Source: Victivallaceae bacterium (GTDB lineage: Bacteria; Verrucomicrobiota; Lentisphaeria; Victivallales; Victivallaceae). From it: a stretch of 64,000 bases of DNA. This document shows, in pieces, positions 1-8,061 of this stretch; positions within the stretch are counted from its first letter, which is position 1; every line of letters begins with the position of its first letter. The notes beneath the pieces are model-generated. The model saw nothing but the letters and a program-made list of their open reading frames with translations, was not told the origin of the DNA and did not search any database. The position numbers were made by a program, and so were the translations under genes. The stretch is taken from contig JAQUTL010000013.1 of assembly GCA_028709805.1 (NCBI GenBank), positions 1 through 64,000 of the forward strand, read 5' to 3'.

Positions 1-126
1 ATTGCTCAGAATTGCCTCGGCTCTTCTGATCGAACTGGATGAAACTTGGTTGGCTGAGGACAAGGTTTATATCGCAGGTTGATGACGATGATTTGGGGAA
101 TTTACAGAAAAATTGTTACGTAGCCT
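1..126 (+). mobile_element. 3' end of an IS256-like (mutator-type) insertion sequence
   Basis: Positions 2-82 encode the last 26 residues of a transposase in frame 2. The pattern LRIASALLIELDETW followed by KVYIAG and a TGA stop resembles the C-terminus of IS256/mutator transposases. After the stop, an AT-rich stretch ending in GTTACGTAGCC near 126 looks like the terminal inverted repeat. The rest of the element lies left of the window. It abuts, and appears to interrupt, the methyltransferase gene on the opposite strand. The family is recognised from short sequence only, so the IS group is tentative. Confidence 0.55.
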
Positions 127-828
127 TTGCAATTTCTAAAAACAACGATAGATGAAGTAATTAAAGCATCTGAAAATTGCAAATCTTCGGGGGGAAAAAC
201 TATGAATCTGAATCAAATCAACATTATTTAGCAAATATTCTTTCAAGGCTTTCCCAAAGTTTACGTCCATGAACTCACTGGGAATTAACCAGCATGAAAG
301 CGCGTTTTCTTTTAGCCAACGAGTTGAAAGCATTAAAAAGTAACAGTATAATCCGGCAAGCCCTGAAATTCTAATTCCAGTATGCAGAAAAACCATTTCT
401 TGCAGATATTTTTTCTTATCACTTTTTATATGGTGATGTCTGCTATATGGCGGATTTGCAACGAGCAAAGAATACTTTTTTTCGGGTTGCTGTTCTAAAA
501 AATCAGCATTTTTTATTTCTAATGCAGAATTTTTCCAAAACTCTTTTGTTGGATTATAATAATGCGGATCAATTTCAAAACCTAATGCTGTATGTGAAAC
601 ATTCTCACCAAAAACATGTAGAAAAGCGGAATAAAACACTCCTGTTCCAATCGCAGGTTCAAGAAATGAAATAGAATCTGTTACCGTATTTTCTTTGGCA
701 TACTTCATAATATCTACCGCAAGGGGAAACGGTGTTGAAAATTGCCCTAATACATTCCTTTCAGCTTGCGTTTTTTGTGCATCCAATGAATCTTGAATGA
801 TTTTTCTATCGGTTTCAAGTTTCATCAT
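127..828 (-). pseudogene. N6-adenine DNA methyltransferase of a XamI-like R-M system, frameshifted and cut by an IS
   Basis: The product is an Eco57I/N6-adenine methyltransferase-type enzyme. After a start at 828 it reads QFSTPFPLAVDIM, then the SAM-binding region SFLEPAIGTGVFY and the catalytic motif VANPPYS. The ATG at 828 overlaps the stop of the upstream endonuclease gene by one base (TAATG), so the two were translationally coupled. The frame breaks at a run of six G on the plus strand (about 189-194): removing one base lets the protein continue as SPEDLQFSDALITSSIVVF, the expected family sequence. The restored frame then runs into the IS end at about 126. The C-terminal target-recognition part is therefore missing. 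Methyltransferase activity is unlikely unless the homopolymer is a sequencing error and the rest lies beyond the IS. Confidence 0.8.
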
Positions 829-1789
829 TATATTCCCAACTGCAAAAAGTCGTCTAAACGATGTTCCCAAATCCAGTCAATCCCCTCTGCGGCTTCATAT
901 CCAAGATAGCCGCTGTCAAAGTAGCCACACAGGAATAGAATAAACTCTATCTGTCTTCCATACGTGTTTTTTAATTGTGCAATTTTTATGGCTTCTTCTT
1001 TGCGCCGTTTATTGGTGTTCGTAAAATCACCAGCAGATTTGCATTCAATCAAAAGAGGGAAATCACCATGCTTTGCATTTTTTCGCATGATAACAACATC
1101 AACTGGAATATTTACTGAACTATTAGAACTAATAAAAACAGCAACATTGAAATGATATGAATAGCGTCCAGCCGGAATATTTCTAAAATCATCAACATCT
1201 TTTGCTTGAATAAACTCATAACCGTGTTTCTTTAAGTATGCTGATATTGTGGCTAATTGTCTATTTTCTTGTTCGTTCCGAATAATAGGATCTGCAACAG
1301 CACCGCAAACTCTATCCGCAACGATTGAAGCGGCTCGGCGTCTATCAACTGAATTAGGCACCGTTTTGCTTTCAATCCATGTAAAAATATCAACATCAAG
1401 CAAACGTTCTATCATGGATATGATTTTTTCAAATCCGTGCTTAATGCTAATTCTGAAATTCTATTGGGCAGTTCCCCCTCTTCCATTTTCGTAACAAGGT
1501 TTTTAGATACACCAGCCAATCCCACTAAACGATCTCTTGCAATCGGGGGAGCTGTTGCCATTCGCAAAATAGAAAGAATCTCTGGGGTGTCCTTTAGAAT
1601 CGAATCTGTTATTTTACTGAAATTTGCGGTTTGAATCAATGCTGAATCAACTTTGTCAATAGCATTGTTTCTTGCTTCTCTATATGCTTTCGGGGCAAAA
1701 TTCAAGAACCAGTCATTATAAAAATCTACGGAAAGCAAAACATCGTGCTTCCATAAATTAGTTTTGTTGTTATTAACAGGCGTTGCCAT
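828..1789 (-). pseudogene. XamI-like type II restriction endonuclease, split by a frameshift
   Basis: Two overlapping reading frames make up one endonuclease. The first (1789 to 1412, start MATPVNNNK) has the XamI-family N-terminal signature SVDFYNDWFLNFAP and ATAPPIARDRLVGLAG. The second (1415 to 828) has the catalytic PD-(D/E)xK core: VDVVIMRKN, then LLIECKSAGD, with Glu-Cys-Lys as the metal-binding pair. They meet in a run of six A on the coding strand near 1426-1431; adding one A would give a continuous DLKKIISMIERLLDV. The halves overlap as ATGA, so coupled translation of two pieces or slippage at the A-run remains possible. XamI cuts GTCGAC; whether this protein shared that specificity cannot be told. 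The methyltransferase gene follows directly. Confidence 0.75.
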
Positions 1790-1807
1790 ATTTGATTCCC
1801 TTTCAGA

Positions 1808-1828
1808 TTATATTCCTTTGGAATATAA
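1808..1828. promoter_or_regulatory. Palindromic operator-like site upstream of the R-M genes
   Basis: A 9-bp inverted repeat with a 3-bp centre (TTATATTCC-TTT-GGAATATAA) lies 19 bp upstream of the endonuclease start. Its position and symmetry suit a repressor or controller-protein site for the R-M operon. No controller gene is present in the remaining locus, so the binding protein is unknown. Confidence 0.5.
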
Positions 1829-1865
1829 CCCAATATGGCAATTATTTCAAGTCAAGATTGAACGG

Positions 1866-1886
1866 AACGGCAAAAAAGCCGTTTTT
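1866..1886 (+). terminator. Hairpin with T-run
   Basis: AACGGC, six A, GCCGTT followed by three further T form a small rho-independent-type hairpin on the plus strand. No plus-strand gene ends just before it, so it may belong to a deleted gene. Confidence 0.35.
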
Positions 1887-2016
1887 AGCCATTCCCAGCG
1901 GTCTTATGGCGTAAACGGGAAGTTATAGGGTTGCCGTGTTCCGTGTTCTTGTCGTTGCCGGAAACGGCACTGGAAAGCGTTCTATCAATCAGAATCAATT
2001 TTCCCAATTCCAAACA

Positions 2017-2199
2017 TCAACGGTGAATGTTTTTTTCAAGCTCTGATTCATCTTTCCCAATCTGGTTGAAAAAATTCAAGCCAGTAACTTTTTCAACATC
2101 ATCAATGGAACATGCAAACACGGTGAAATGTTCTGAATGTGCCTCATTGGTAATGATGAATCCAATAGCCTTGCGGGGCGGTGTTAAATCAAGTATGCC
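2017..2199 (-). pseudogene. C-terminal remnant of a DNA/RNA non-specific endonuclease (NUC1 family)
   Basis: About 60 residues in one frame read ILDLTPPRKAIGFIITNEA and then IDDVEKVTGLNFF before a stop at 2017. The KAIGF...N and DEVE-LTG-FF pattern is typical of the C-terminus of NUC1-type secreted nucleases. The catalytic DRGH region is absent and no start codon fits. The fragment ends abruptly near 2200, where an unrelated plus-strand remnant begins. It is a dead fragment. Confidence 0.6.
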
Positions 2200-2274
2200 A
2201 TGAATGAAGGACTGACGGTCACACTGGCGCCGGAAGACGCCGCAATCTATAAATTAACCGAAATAAAAAAATAG
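2190..2274 (+). other. Possible C-terminal fragment of a lost gene
   Basis: After an in-frame stop just upstream, a short frame reads NEGLTVTLAPEDAAIYKL and stops at 2272-2274. The alternating hydrophobic pattern and the ending resemble the last beta-strands of glycosidase-type proteins, but this is only a resemblance. It is head-to-head with the nuclease remnant, as if two gene ends had been joined by a deletion. Confidence 0.25.
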
Positions 2275-2292
2275 ATAAGGCAAACACCCACC

Positions 2293-2341
2293 CGTCCGTC
2301 CGTCCGTCGCCAACGCCATTATCGGCGGCGGGCGGACGGAC
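2293..2341. repeat. GTCC/GGAC inverted repeat downstream of the tsaB-lysA cluster
   Basis: Tandem GTCC units at 2294-2306 face CGGACGGAC at 2333-2341 and could form a long hairpin. On the minus strand it follows the last gene of the cluster (ending at 2414) and is followed by a T-rich tract, so it may act as a terminator. Confidence 0.35.
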
Positions 2342-2413
2342 ACCTTTTCAGTTCGGTACGGAAGTTGCAAAATGCTCCGGAGACAATCGCTGGCGGAACC
2401 GGCCGGCAATATG

Positions 2414-3097
2414 TTAACGCCACGCTTTGCGCATCTGTTCTCTGATGTCCGGCACATAATCGCGGAAAAAATACGGATAGTAGACAATGTTCAATGCCCC
2501 GTCGTCCGTGCGCGACACACTGACAAGCGCCGGACGGAACCTCCGGTATTCCATTCTCCGCCGCACCCGGTCCATCGCCAGATCAAAAGCCGCGCCACCC
2601 AGCGCGCCGGGCAGCGGCAGCCAGCCCATACGCAGCGCGTCGACCGTCATATGCTCATCCCCGTACGAACCGCACTCAACCAGCGCGGCGCCGGAAAAAA
2701 CCACCGCGCCGCCGAACAGCCATGACATGCCGGTGGAACACGATGCGGAAAAAACGATGTTTTTGCCGTCATAAGCCGCAGTGAACGGCAGTTCCGCGAC
2801 ATGCTCATTCAAGGCCGCAATATTCAGGATCATGTTGAGAAGCGCATTAACCTGTTCCGGCTCCAGCGTGATTTCGACCGAGACGGCAGGGTCGCGCGAA
2901 TCGGAAATCTGGCGGTAGAGCTGGGCGGCCAGCGTCATCTGCGTCAGTGTGTCGTTGACCGACAGCGGGGGCGGCGCAAAGGTCCGCGGCCGGGAAAATA
3001 TCAGGAACAGCAGCAAAAGCAAAACCAGCACCGCCGCGCCGCCGCACCACAGCAGCACCGCCTTTTTGCGGCGAATCGGCAGTTTAAACCGGAACAC
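2414..3097 (-). CDS. Membrane-anchored protein of unknown function
   Basis: The 227-residue protein has a basic N-terminus and one membrane segment (about residues 13-34), followed by a proline-rich linker and an outer domain of about 180 residues. It contains ITLEPEQVNALLNM near residue 80, a pattern seen in some small membrane-anchored proteins of unknown role (YpmS/DUF2140-like), but the similarity is too weak to assign. It is the last gene of a cluster with lysA and tsaB, starting three bases after tsaB ends. No catalytic motif was recognised. Confidence 0.7.
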   Translation of the reverse strand: MFRFKLPIRRKKAVLLWCGGAAVLVLLLLLFLIFSRPRTFAPPPLSVNDTLTQMTLAAQLYRQISDSRDPAVSVEITLEPEQVNALLNMILNIAALNEHVAELPFTAAYDGKNIVFSASCSTGMSWLFGGAVVFSGAALVECGSYGDEHMTVDALRMGWLPLPGALGGAAFDLAMDRVRRRMEYRRFRPALVSVSRTDDGALNIVYYPYFFRDYVPDIREQMRKAWR

Positions 3098-3100
3098 GGC

Positions 3101-3769
3101 TCACTCCGCCTTTTTCGGGAATACCGCCGGACGAATATATTCCAACCGGCTGAACACATTGTCGAAGTCCTGACAGTCGGCAAATATCAATGCGGCGGGG
3201 TCAAATTCTTCAACCACTTTCAGTTCAACACGTTCCGGAACCAGCCGCAGCACCGCGTCCAGTTCGTGCTGCTGGGTGATGAACACGCTTCCGGCGTGCG
3301 CGGAAAAATATTCCGCCGTCTGTCCGGCGTTCAACACCGCGCTGGAATGTAACGGACAGCTTCCGGCATCGCCGCGCTTCAGCTCGTATGCGATTATTTC
3401 GTGATTGCGCCCGTCAAACAACACGGTCTCAAGCGAACCGGACGGAATAACGAGGGTGTCGGCAATCGCCACCGCGGTGGGAACACAGCGTACTTTCACC
3501 TCGCGGCCGCGGGAAAGCCCGGCCACCAGCGCCGCTGCCAGCCGCATCCCGGTGAAACTTCCGGGTCCGGAGCCGACCGTCCACTCCGCGATGTCCGGCA
3601 GTTCGCAACCGGCGCAACTGAGACTTTCCGTTAAAAAACCGGCCAGACCGGCCGCTTCGCGCTGCCGCATCGGTTTACGGGTGCGGCAGATTACCGACCC
3701 GTCACCGCGCGCCAGCGCAAACGCCGCCGCAATCCCGGACATGTCCAACGCTGCCTTCAGAGCGGGCAT
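3101..3769 (-). CDS. tsaB: tRNA N6-threonylcarbamoyladenosine biosynthesis protein TsaB
   Basis: TsaB is the inactive-paralogue partner of TsaD in the complex that makes t6A37 on tRNAs reading ANN codons. The 222-residue protein has the family signature SGPGSFTGMR at residues 67-76, with an N-terminal actin-like fold beginning KAALDMSG. Its start overlaps the end of lysA by 13 bases, so the two are coupled. Another t6A gene, tsaE, lies at 41.4-41.8 kb. The C-terminal half diverges from well-known TsaB proteins, as is usual for the family. Confidence 0.9.
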   Translation of the reverse strand: MPALKAALDMSGIAAAFALARGDGSVICRTRKPMRQREAAGLAGFLTESLSCAGCELPDIAEWTVGSGPGSFTGMRLAAALVAGLSRGREVKVRCVPTAVAIADTLVIPSGSLETVLFDGRNHEIIAYELKRGDAGSCPLHSSAVLNAGQTAEYFSAHAGSVFITQQHELDAVLRLVPERVELKVVEEFDPAALIFADCQDFDNVFSRLEYIRPAVFPKKAE

Positions 3770-4995
3770 GATTCTCCACCTGTGCTTTCGGCAATGATTG
3801 TGTCAATCAGTTCATGACTGGTGAGCCGCCGCCTCGCCAGTTCAACAAATCCCTCCTGCACCAGAACTTCGGCCGGCATCGGGCGCAGATTGTAAACTCC
3901 GCCCATGCTGTAGCAGTAGGCTCCGGCATTGGCGATCATCAGAATGTCCCCTTCGCGGACCTCCGGCAGACTGCGCTGTTCAGCGAACCGGTCGCCGGTC
4001 TCGCAGATGTTGCCGCAAATATCGCAGACCTGCGGCGAGCCGTCCGGATTGCTGAGATTGGCGATGTTGTGGTAGGCGCCGTAGAGCAGTGGCCGGATCA
4101 GCTGGGGAAATCCGGAATTGCAGCCGACGATCACCCGCGACCGGTTGTGTTTGATCGTGTTGACCTCCATCAGCAGATAGCCGGCTTCGGCGACAATGTA
4201 TTTGCCCGGCTCGAAGTAAAGTCCGAGTTCGCGGCCGTACTGTTTGCAGAATCCGGTGAAAAGTTTTTTGATCTCCCGCCCCATGGTGATGTAGTCCACC
4301 CGCTTTTCGTCCGGGCGGTAGGGAACCTTGAAGCCGCCGCCGAAGTCCATGAAGCGGAGGTCGGGGAAATTTCCCGGCGTGGCGATCGCCATAAGGTTGC
4401 GCATGGAGGCGAAGACCGACTCGGTGTGCTGAAGGCCGCTCCCGGTGTGTTCATGAAGTCCGACGACTTTCATGTGGTATTTCCGCACGATTTCCAGCAC
4501 CTTGTCCAGATCCTGGAACAGCAGGCCGAATTTTGTGAGTTCTCCGCCGGTCATGGTGTTCTCGCTGTCGCCGTCAACCACGTCCGGGTTGAAGCGCAGA
4601 CACAGTTCGGTTCCGGGATAGCGGCGCGAAAATTTTTCCAGCCGCGACAGACTGCCGATGTTCATCAGCACGCCGGACGCTTTGACTTCGTCGATCTCCG
4701 CGTCGGTCATATTATTGGCGGTGTAGATGATTTTGCCGGCTGGAAATCCGGCCCTGAGCGCCATATAGACGTCTCCGGGACTGACCGCGTCAATCGCAGC
4801 GCCGACCGAATTGAGCATTTTGAGCATGGGGAAATTATAGTTGGCCTTCATCGCGTAGCATATCTGAAGTTTCGGGTAGCCGATGAAGTCGTATAATTCG
4901 CGGTAATGATTGATGATTTCGTCTCCGTCATAAACATAAAGCGGAGTGCCGAACTTGCCGGCGAGTTCCAACATCTGGTTTCTGCTGATCGTCAT
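3757..4995 (-). CDS. lysA: Diaminopimelate decarboxylase (PLP-dependent, LysA family)
   Basis: The enzyme decarboxylates meso-diaminopimelate to lysine, the last step of lysine synthesis. The 412-residue alanine-racemase-fold protein has the PLP lysine at K50 (CYAMKANYN), HEHTGSG at 181-187, a glycine-rich phosphate loop GGGFKVPYRP at 219-228, EPGKY at 262-266, CDICGNICETGD at 324-335 (the active-site Cys of the partner subunit) and GAYCYSMGGVYN at 358-369. Carboxynorspermidine decarboxylases share most of these motifs, but the length and CDICGNICETGD favour LysA. A promoter is visible at 5032-5059, back to back with that of leuC. Confidence 0.88.
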   Translation of the reverse strand: MTISRNQMLELAGKFGTPLYVYDGDEIINHYRELYDFIGYPKLQICYAMKANYNFPMLKMLNSVGAAIDAVSPGDVYMALRAGFPAGKIIYTANNMTDAEIDEVKASGVLMNIGSLSRLEKFSRRYPGTELCLRFNPDVVDGDSENTMTGGELTKFGLLFQDLDKVLEIVRKYHMKVVGLHEHTGSGLQHTESVFASMRNLMAIATPGNFPDLRFMDFGGGFKVPYRPDEKRVDYITMGREIKKLFTGFCKQYGRELGLYFEPGKYIVAEAGYLLMEVNTIKHNRSRVIVGCNSGFPQLIRPLLYGAYHNIANLSNPDGSPQVCDICGNICETGDRFAEQRSLPEVREGDILMIANAGAYCYSMGGVYNLRPMPAEVLVQEGFVELARRRLTSHELIDTIIAESTGGESCPL

Positions 4996-5031
4996 GTTTT
5001 GTCACCGTCCATTATGTTTTATATTCGTATT

Positions 5032-5059
5032 AATATAGCACATTTTTCGCGGCTTTCAA
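5032..5059 (-). promoter_or_regulatory. lysA promoter
   Basis: On the minus strand TTGAAA (5059-5054) and TATATT (5037-5032) are 16 bp apart, and TGC precedes the minus-10 box. It is 37 bp upstream of lysA and divergent from the leuC promoter, their minus-35 boxes being 6 bp apart. Confidence 0.65.
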
Positions 5060-5065
5060 CTTGGG

Positions 5066-5094
5066 TTGACAAACATTGCGCCGCATTGTATATT
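5066..5094 (+). promoter_or_regulatory. leuC promoter
   Basis: TTGACA (5066-5071) and TATATT (5089-5094) are separated by 17 bp, a near-ideal sigma-70 promoter, 33 bp upstream of the leuC start. The ribosome-binding site AAGGA lies just before the ATG. Confidence 0.75.
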
Positions 5095-5127
5095 AATAAC
5101 AACCGTAAAGATTATAAGGAATGAACC

Positions 5128-6414
5128 ATGGGAAAAACTGTTGCCCAGAAGATATTCGACGCGCATATAGTCGACACGCCGGCGCCCGGTGTCAGCGTCA
5201 TCCGGCTTGATCGTGTTTTCTGTCATGAAATAACCACGCCGATCGCCATTAACGACTTGATCGCCCGCGGCAAGGATCGCGTCTTCGATCCGTCAAAGAT
5301 TAAGGCGGTGATCGACCATGTGACCCCGGCGAAGGACTCTAAGACCGCCGAACAGGGCAAAACCCTGCGCGACTGGGCGAAACGCCGCAATATCACCGAC
5401 TTTTTTGATATCGGCTGCAACGGCGTCTGCCATGCCATTTTCCCGGAAAAGGGTTTTGTCCGGCCCGGTTTCACCGTGATTATGGGCGACTCGCACACCT
5501 GCACCCACGGCGCATTCTGCGCGTTCGCCGCCGGCGTTGGAACCACCGATCTGGAGGTTGGTATTCTCAAAGGTGTGGTTGCCATGCACACCCCGGAGAC
5601 CATCAGGGTTGCGGTGAAAAACCGCCTGCCGGAGGGCGTGTTCGCCAAGGATTTGATCCTGGAGATTATCCGCACGCTCACCGTCAACGGCGCCACCGAC
5701 AAAGTGATCGAGTTTTCCGGCGAAGCGGTCGCCGCCATGTCCATGGAAAGCCGGATGACGCTTTGCAATATGGCGATCGAAGCCGGTGCCACCTGCGGTA
5801 TCTGTTATGCGGACATGACCACGGTGAACTACCTCTGGCCGTTCATCAGCGGCGAATTTGCCGATAAGGACGCGGCGTTGGCCGCCTACTCGAAATATCT
5901 GCCCGACCCGGACGCGGAATACGCGGCGACAATCGAAATAGATGCGGCCAAACTCGAACCGGTCGTCACCGTCAACTACAAGCCGGATCAGGTGCGCACC
6001 GTGCGGGAAATGACCGGCACAAAGGTCGATCAGGTCTATATCGGCAGCTGCACCAACGGGCGGATGGAAGACCTCCGCATCGCCGCCGGAATCCTTAAGG
6101 GCAAGCATATTGCGCCGGGAATCCGCGCCATTGTTTCGCCGGCGACCAGCGACATCTACCGGCAGGCTCTGAAAGAGGGGCTGATCGCCATTTTCGCCGA
6201 CGCCGGATTCTGCGTCACCAATCCCACCTGCGGCGCCTGCCTCGGCATGAGCAACGGCGTGCTGGCAAAGGGCGAGGTCTGCGCTTCGACCACCAATCGA
6301 AACTTCAACGGCAGAATGGGAAAGGGCGGCATGGTGCATCTGATGAGTCCGGCCACCGCCGCGGCCACCGCCGTCGCCGGGGTTGTCACCAACTCTCCGC
6401 TTTTCAAGAAATAA
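5128..6414 (+). CDS. leuC: 3-isopropylmalate dehydratase large subunit
   Basis: With LeuD it isomerises 2-isopropylmalate to 3-isopropylmalate in leucine synthesis, using a [4Fe-4S] cluster. The 428-residue protein is of the shorter LeuC2/archaeal type. Cluster cysteines are C308 (YIGSCTNGR) and C368/C371 (NPTCGACLG); GDSHTCTHGAF at 120-130 is the aconitase-family motif. The start ATG follows AAGGA by 7 bases. Genes leuA and leuB are not in the window, so a homoaconitase-like role is possible, but the pairing with an adjacent leuD and the length favour leucine synthesis. Confidence 0.88.
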   Translation: MGKTVAQKIFDAHIVDTPAPGVSVIRLDRVFCHEITTPIAINDLIARGKDRVFDPSKIKAVIDHVTPAKDSKTAEQGKTLRDWAKRRNITDFFDIGCNGVCHAIFPEKGFVRPGFTVIMGDSHTCTHGAFCAFAAGVGTTDLEVGILKGVVAMHTPETIRVAVKNRLPEGVFAKDLILEIIRTLTVNGATDKVIEFSGEAVAAMSMESRMTLCNMAIEAGATCGICYADMTTVNYLWPFISGEFADKDAALAAYSKYLPDPDAEYAATIEIDAAKLEPVVTVNYKPDQVRTVREMTGTKVDQVYIGSCTNGRMEDLRIAAGILKGKHIAPGIRAIVSPATSDIYRQALKEGLIAIFADAGFCVTNPTCGACLGMSNGVLAKGEVCASTTNRNFNGRMGKGGMVHLMSPATAAATAVAGVVTNSPLFKK

Positions 6415-6422
6415 GGTGAAAA

Positions 6423-6947
6423 ATGAAAAATTTCAGTGGAAAAATTCTTTTTCTCGATCGGTCGGACATCAATACCGACGAGATAATTCCGGCAAAATAT
6501 CTGACCGAAGCCGCCAAATCCGCGCTTAAGCCGTATTGTCTGGAAGACCTTGCGCTGCCGGGTTTTGACCCCAAACGCGATGTGGCCGGAAAACAGGTTG
6601 TCATCACCCGGGCCAATTTCGGCTGCGGTTCCTCGCGCGAACACGCGCCGTGGGTGCTGGAGTGCAACGGCATCAATCTGGTGATTGCCGAGAACTTTGC
6701 GCGGATATTCCGCCAGAACATGTTCAACTGCGGGATGATGGCGGTGACGCTTCCGAAAGCCGCCATTGAGGATATCTTCACGAACTTTGCCGGAACAAAT
6801 GCGGAATGCTCAACCGACATGACGAAGCACGAATTCACTATTTCCGGCGGCGGAAAATCGAAGAGCTATAAGTTCGCGATCGGTGAGTTTGACGAAACGC
6901 TGGTCAGGGCCAACGGCTGGGTGGACTACGCCGACGCCAACTATTGA
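6423..6947 (+). CDS. leuD: 3-isopropylmalate dehydratase small subunit
   Basis: The swivelling small subunit that completes the active site of isopropylmalate isomerase. The 174-residue protein has the family signature FGCGSSREHAPW at 66-77 and NTDEIIPAKYL near residue 20. It starts 8 bases after leuC, with a GGTGA ribosome-binding site formed at the leuC stop, so the two subunits are made together. A strong terminator follows. Confidence 0.9.
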   Translation: MKNFSGKILFLDRSDINTDEIIPAKYLTEAAKSALKPYCLEDLALPGFDPKRDVAGKQVVITRANFGCGSSREHAPWVLECNGINLVIAENFARIFRQNMFNCGMMAVTLPKAAIEDIFTNFAGTNAECSTDMTKHEFTISGGGKSKSYKFAIGEFDETLVRANGWVDYADANY

Positions 6948-6967
6948 TTCGGAATCATATTGTTTTT

Positions 6968-7001
6968 CCCCGGATGCGGCAGCGCGTCCGGGGATTTTTT
7001 T
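6968..7001 (+). terminator. Rho-independent terminator of leuCD
   Basis: CCCCGGA, a 12-base loop and TCCGGGG, then A and seven or more T. It begins 20 bases after the leuD stop. Confidence 0.85.
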
Positions 7002-7041
7002 ATGTCCGGCCGGTCAAAAGCGTGATATTGCGGTTCGTCGA

Positions 7042-7070
7042 TTGACTTTTTCCGGGAAACGTGTTACACT
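7042..7070 (+). promoter_or_regulatory. Promoter of the kinase-aldolase operon
   Basis: TTGACT (7042-7047), a 17-bp spacer and TACACT (7065-7070) lie 34 bp upstream of the kinase start. Confidence 0.65.
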
Positions 7071-7104
7071 ATTGACCGGAAGAATAAGGAAGGACGGCAG
7101 AGAG

Positions 7105-8061
7105 ATGATGCGTAATTTCGATTTCGTTGCGCTCGGACACTGCGACATGGACTATATTGCACTGATTCCGGTGTTGACGCCGGACGGTAAAACCGAAATG
7201 ATCGAGCAGCTCGAGCAAGGCGGCGGACCGGCGGCCACCGCCGCGGTTGCCGCCGCCAGACTCGGCGGCGCCGCCGCTTTCATCGGCGCGGTGGGGGACG
7301 ACGAGCCGGGTCGCCGGCTGCTCGCCGGATTCCGCGATGAAAACGTGGATGTGTCGGCGGTGGCGGTGCGTCCCGGTGCGTCAAGCGCCGTCGCCTACTG
7401 CTGGATCGAACGCGACAGCGGCCGGCGCACCATTGCCTGGCGGCGTGGAACCTGCCGTCAGCCGTCGGGTGCGGAACTGCCGGAGGAAATGATCGCTTCG
7501 GCAAAGGTGCTGCATCTGGACAGCTACGATCCGGCGCCGGCGGAGCAGGCCGCCCGGATCGCCGCCGGCAACGGCGTGCTGATAAGTCTTGACGCCGATA
7601 ACCCGGATTCAACTTCTCCCGAACTTCTGGCGGCGGCTGACATCCTGATCGCGTCGCGCGTGTTTGCGCTGAAAGTCACCGGATGCGACAATCCCGAGGC
7701 CGCGCTGGACCGGTTGGCCGGATTCGGCCGGGCGGCGGTGGTCGGGGTGACACTGGGCGACGGCGGAGCGATCGTCCGTCGGAACGGCCGGACCTCGGCG
7801 GCTCCGGCATTCAAGGTTGATGTGCGCGACACCACCGGAGCCGGAGACGTGTTTCACGCCGCGTTCGCATTGCGTTTCAGCGAAACCGGCGACGAGGTGG
7901 AGAGTCTGCGCTTCGCCTCCGGCGCGGCGGCGCTCAAGTGTCGCGGACTGGGCGGGCGAACCGCGATTCCCTCCCGTATTGAACTTGATGAGTTTTTGCG
8001 GGGCAATCCCGCTGTCTTGTTTGAACCTGCAACCCATATGGAGAACAATAAATGTCATTAG
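7105..8061 (+). CDS. PfkB/ribokinase-family sugar kinase
   Basis: An ATP-dependent carbohydrate kinase of 318 residues. The frame stays open far upstream, but the ATG at 7105 (MMRNFDFVALG) is chosen because AAGGAAGG precedes it and the ribokinase N-terminus begins there. It has GGGPAATAAVAAARLG near residue 35 (sugar-binding start of the family) and the catalytic DTTGAGDVFHAAF near residue 242, where the Asp of GAGD is the base. Substrate cannot be read from sequence. The gene overlaps the aldolase gene by 10 bases, which suggests a kinase plus aldolase pair handling a phosphorylated ketose such as tagatose or fructose phosphate. Confidence 0.85.
   Translation: MMRNFDFVALGHCDMDYIALIPVLTPDGKTEMIEQLEQGGGPAATAAVAAARLGGAAAFIGAVGDDEPGRRLLAGFRDENVDVSAVAVRPGASSAVAYCWIERDSGRRTIAWRRGTCRQPSGAELPEEMIASAKVLHLDSYDPAPAEQAARIAAGNGVLISLDADNPDSTSPELLAAADILIASRVFALKVTGCDNPEAALDRLAGFGRAAVVGVTLGDGGAIVRRNGRTSAAPAFKVDVRDTTGAGDVFHAAFALRFSETGDEVESLRFASGAAALKCRGLGGRTAIPSRIELDEFLRGNPAVLFEPATHMENNKCH

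Noticed and set aside
2293-2341. GTCC repeats as a possible CRISPR or minisatellite array
   Set aside because: Only a few 4-bp units facing their complement; no spacers. Better seen as a hairpin.
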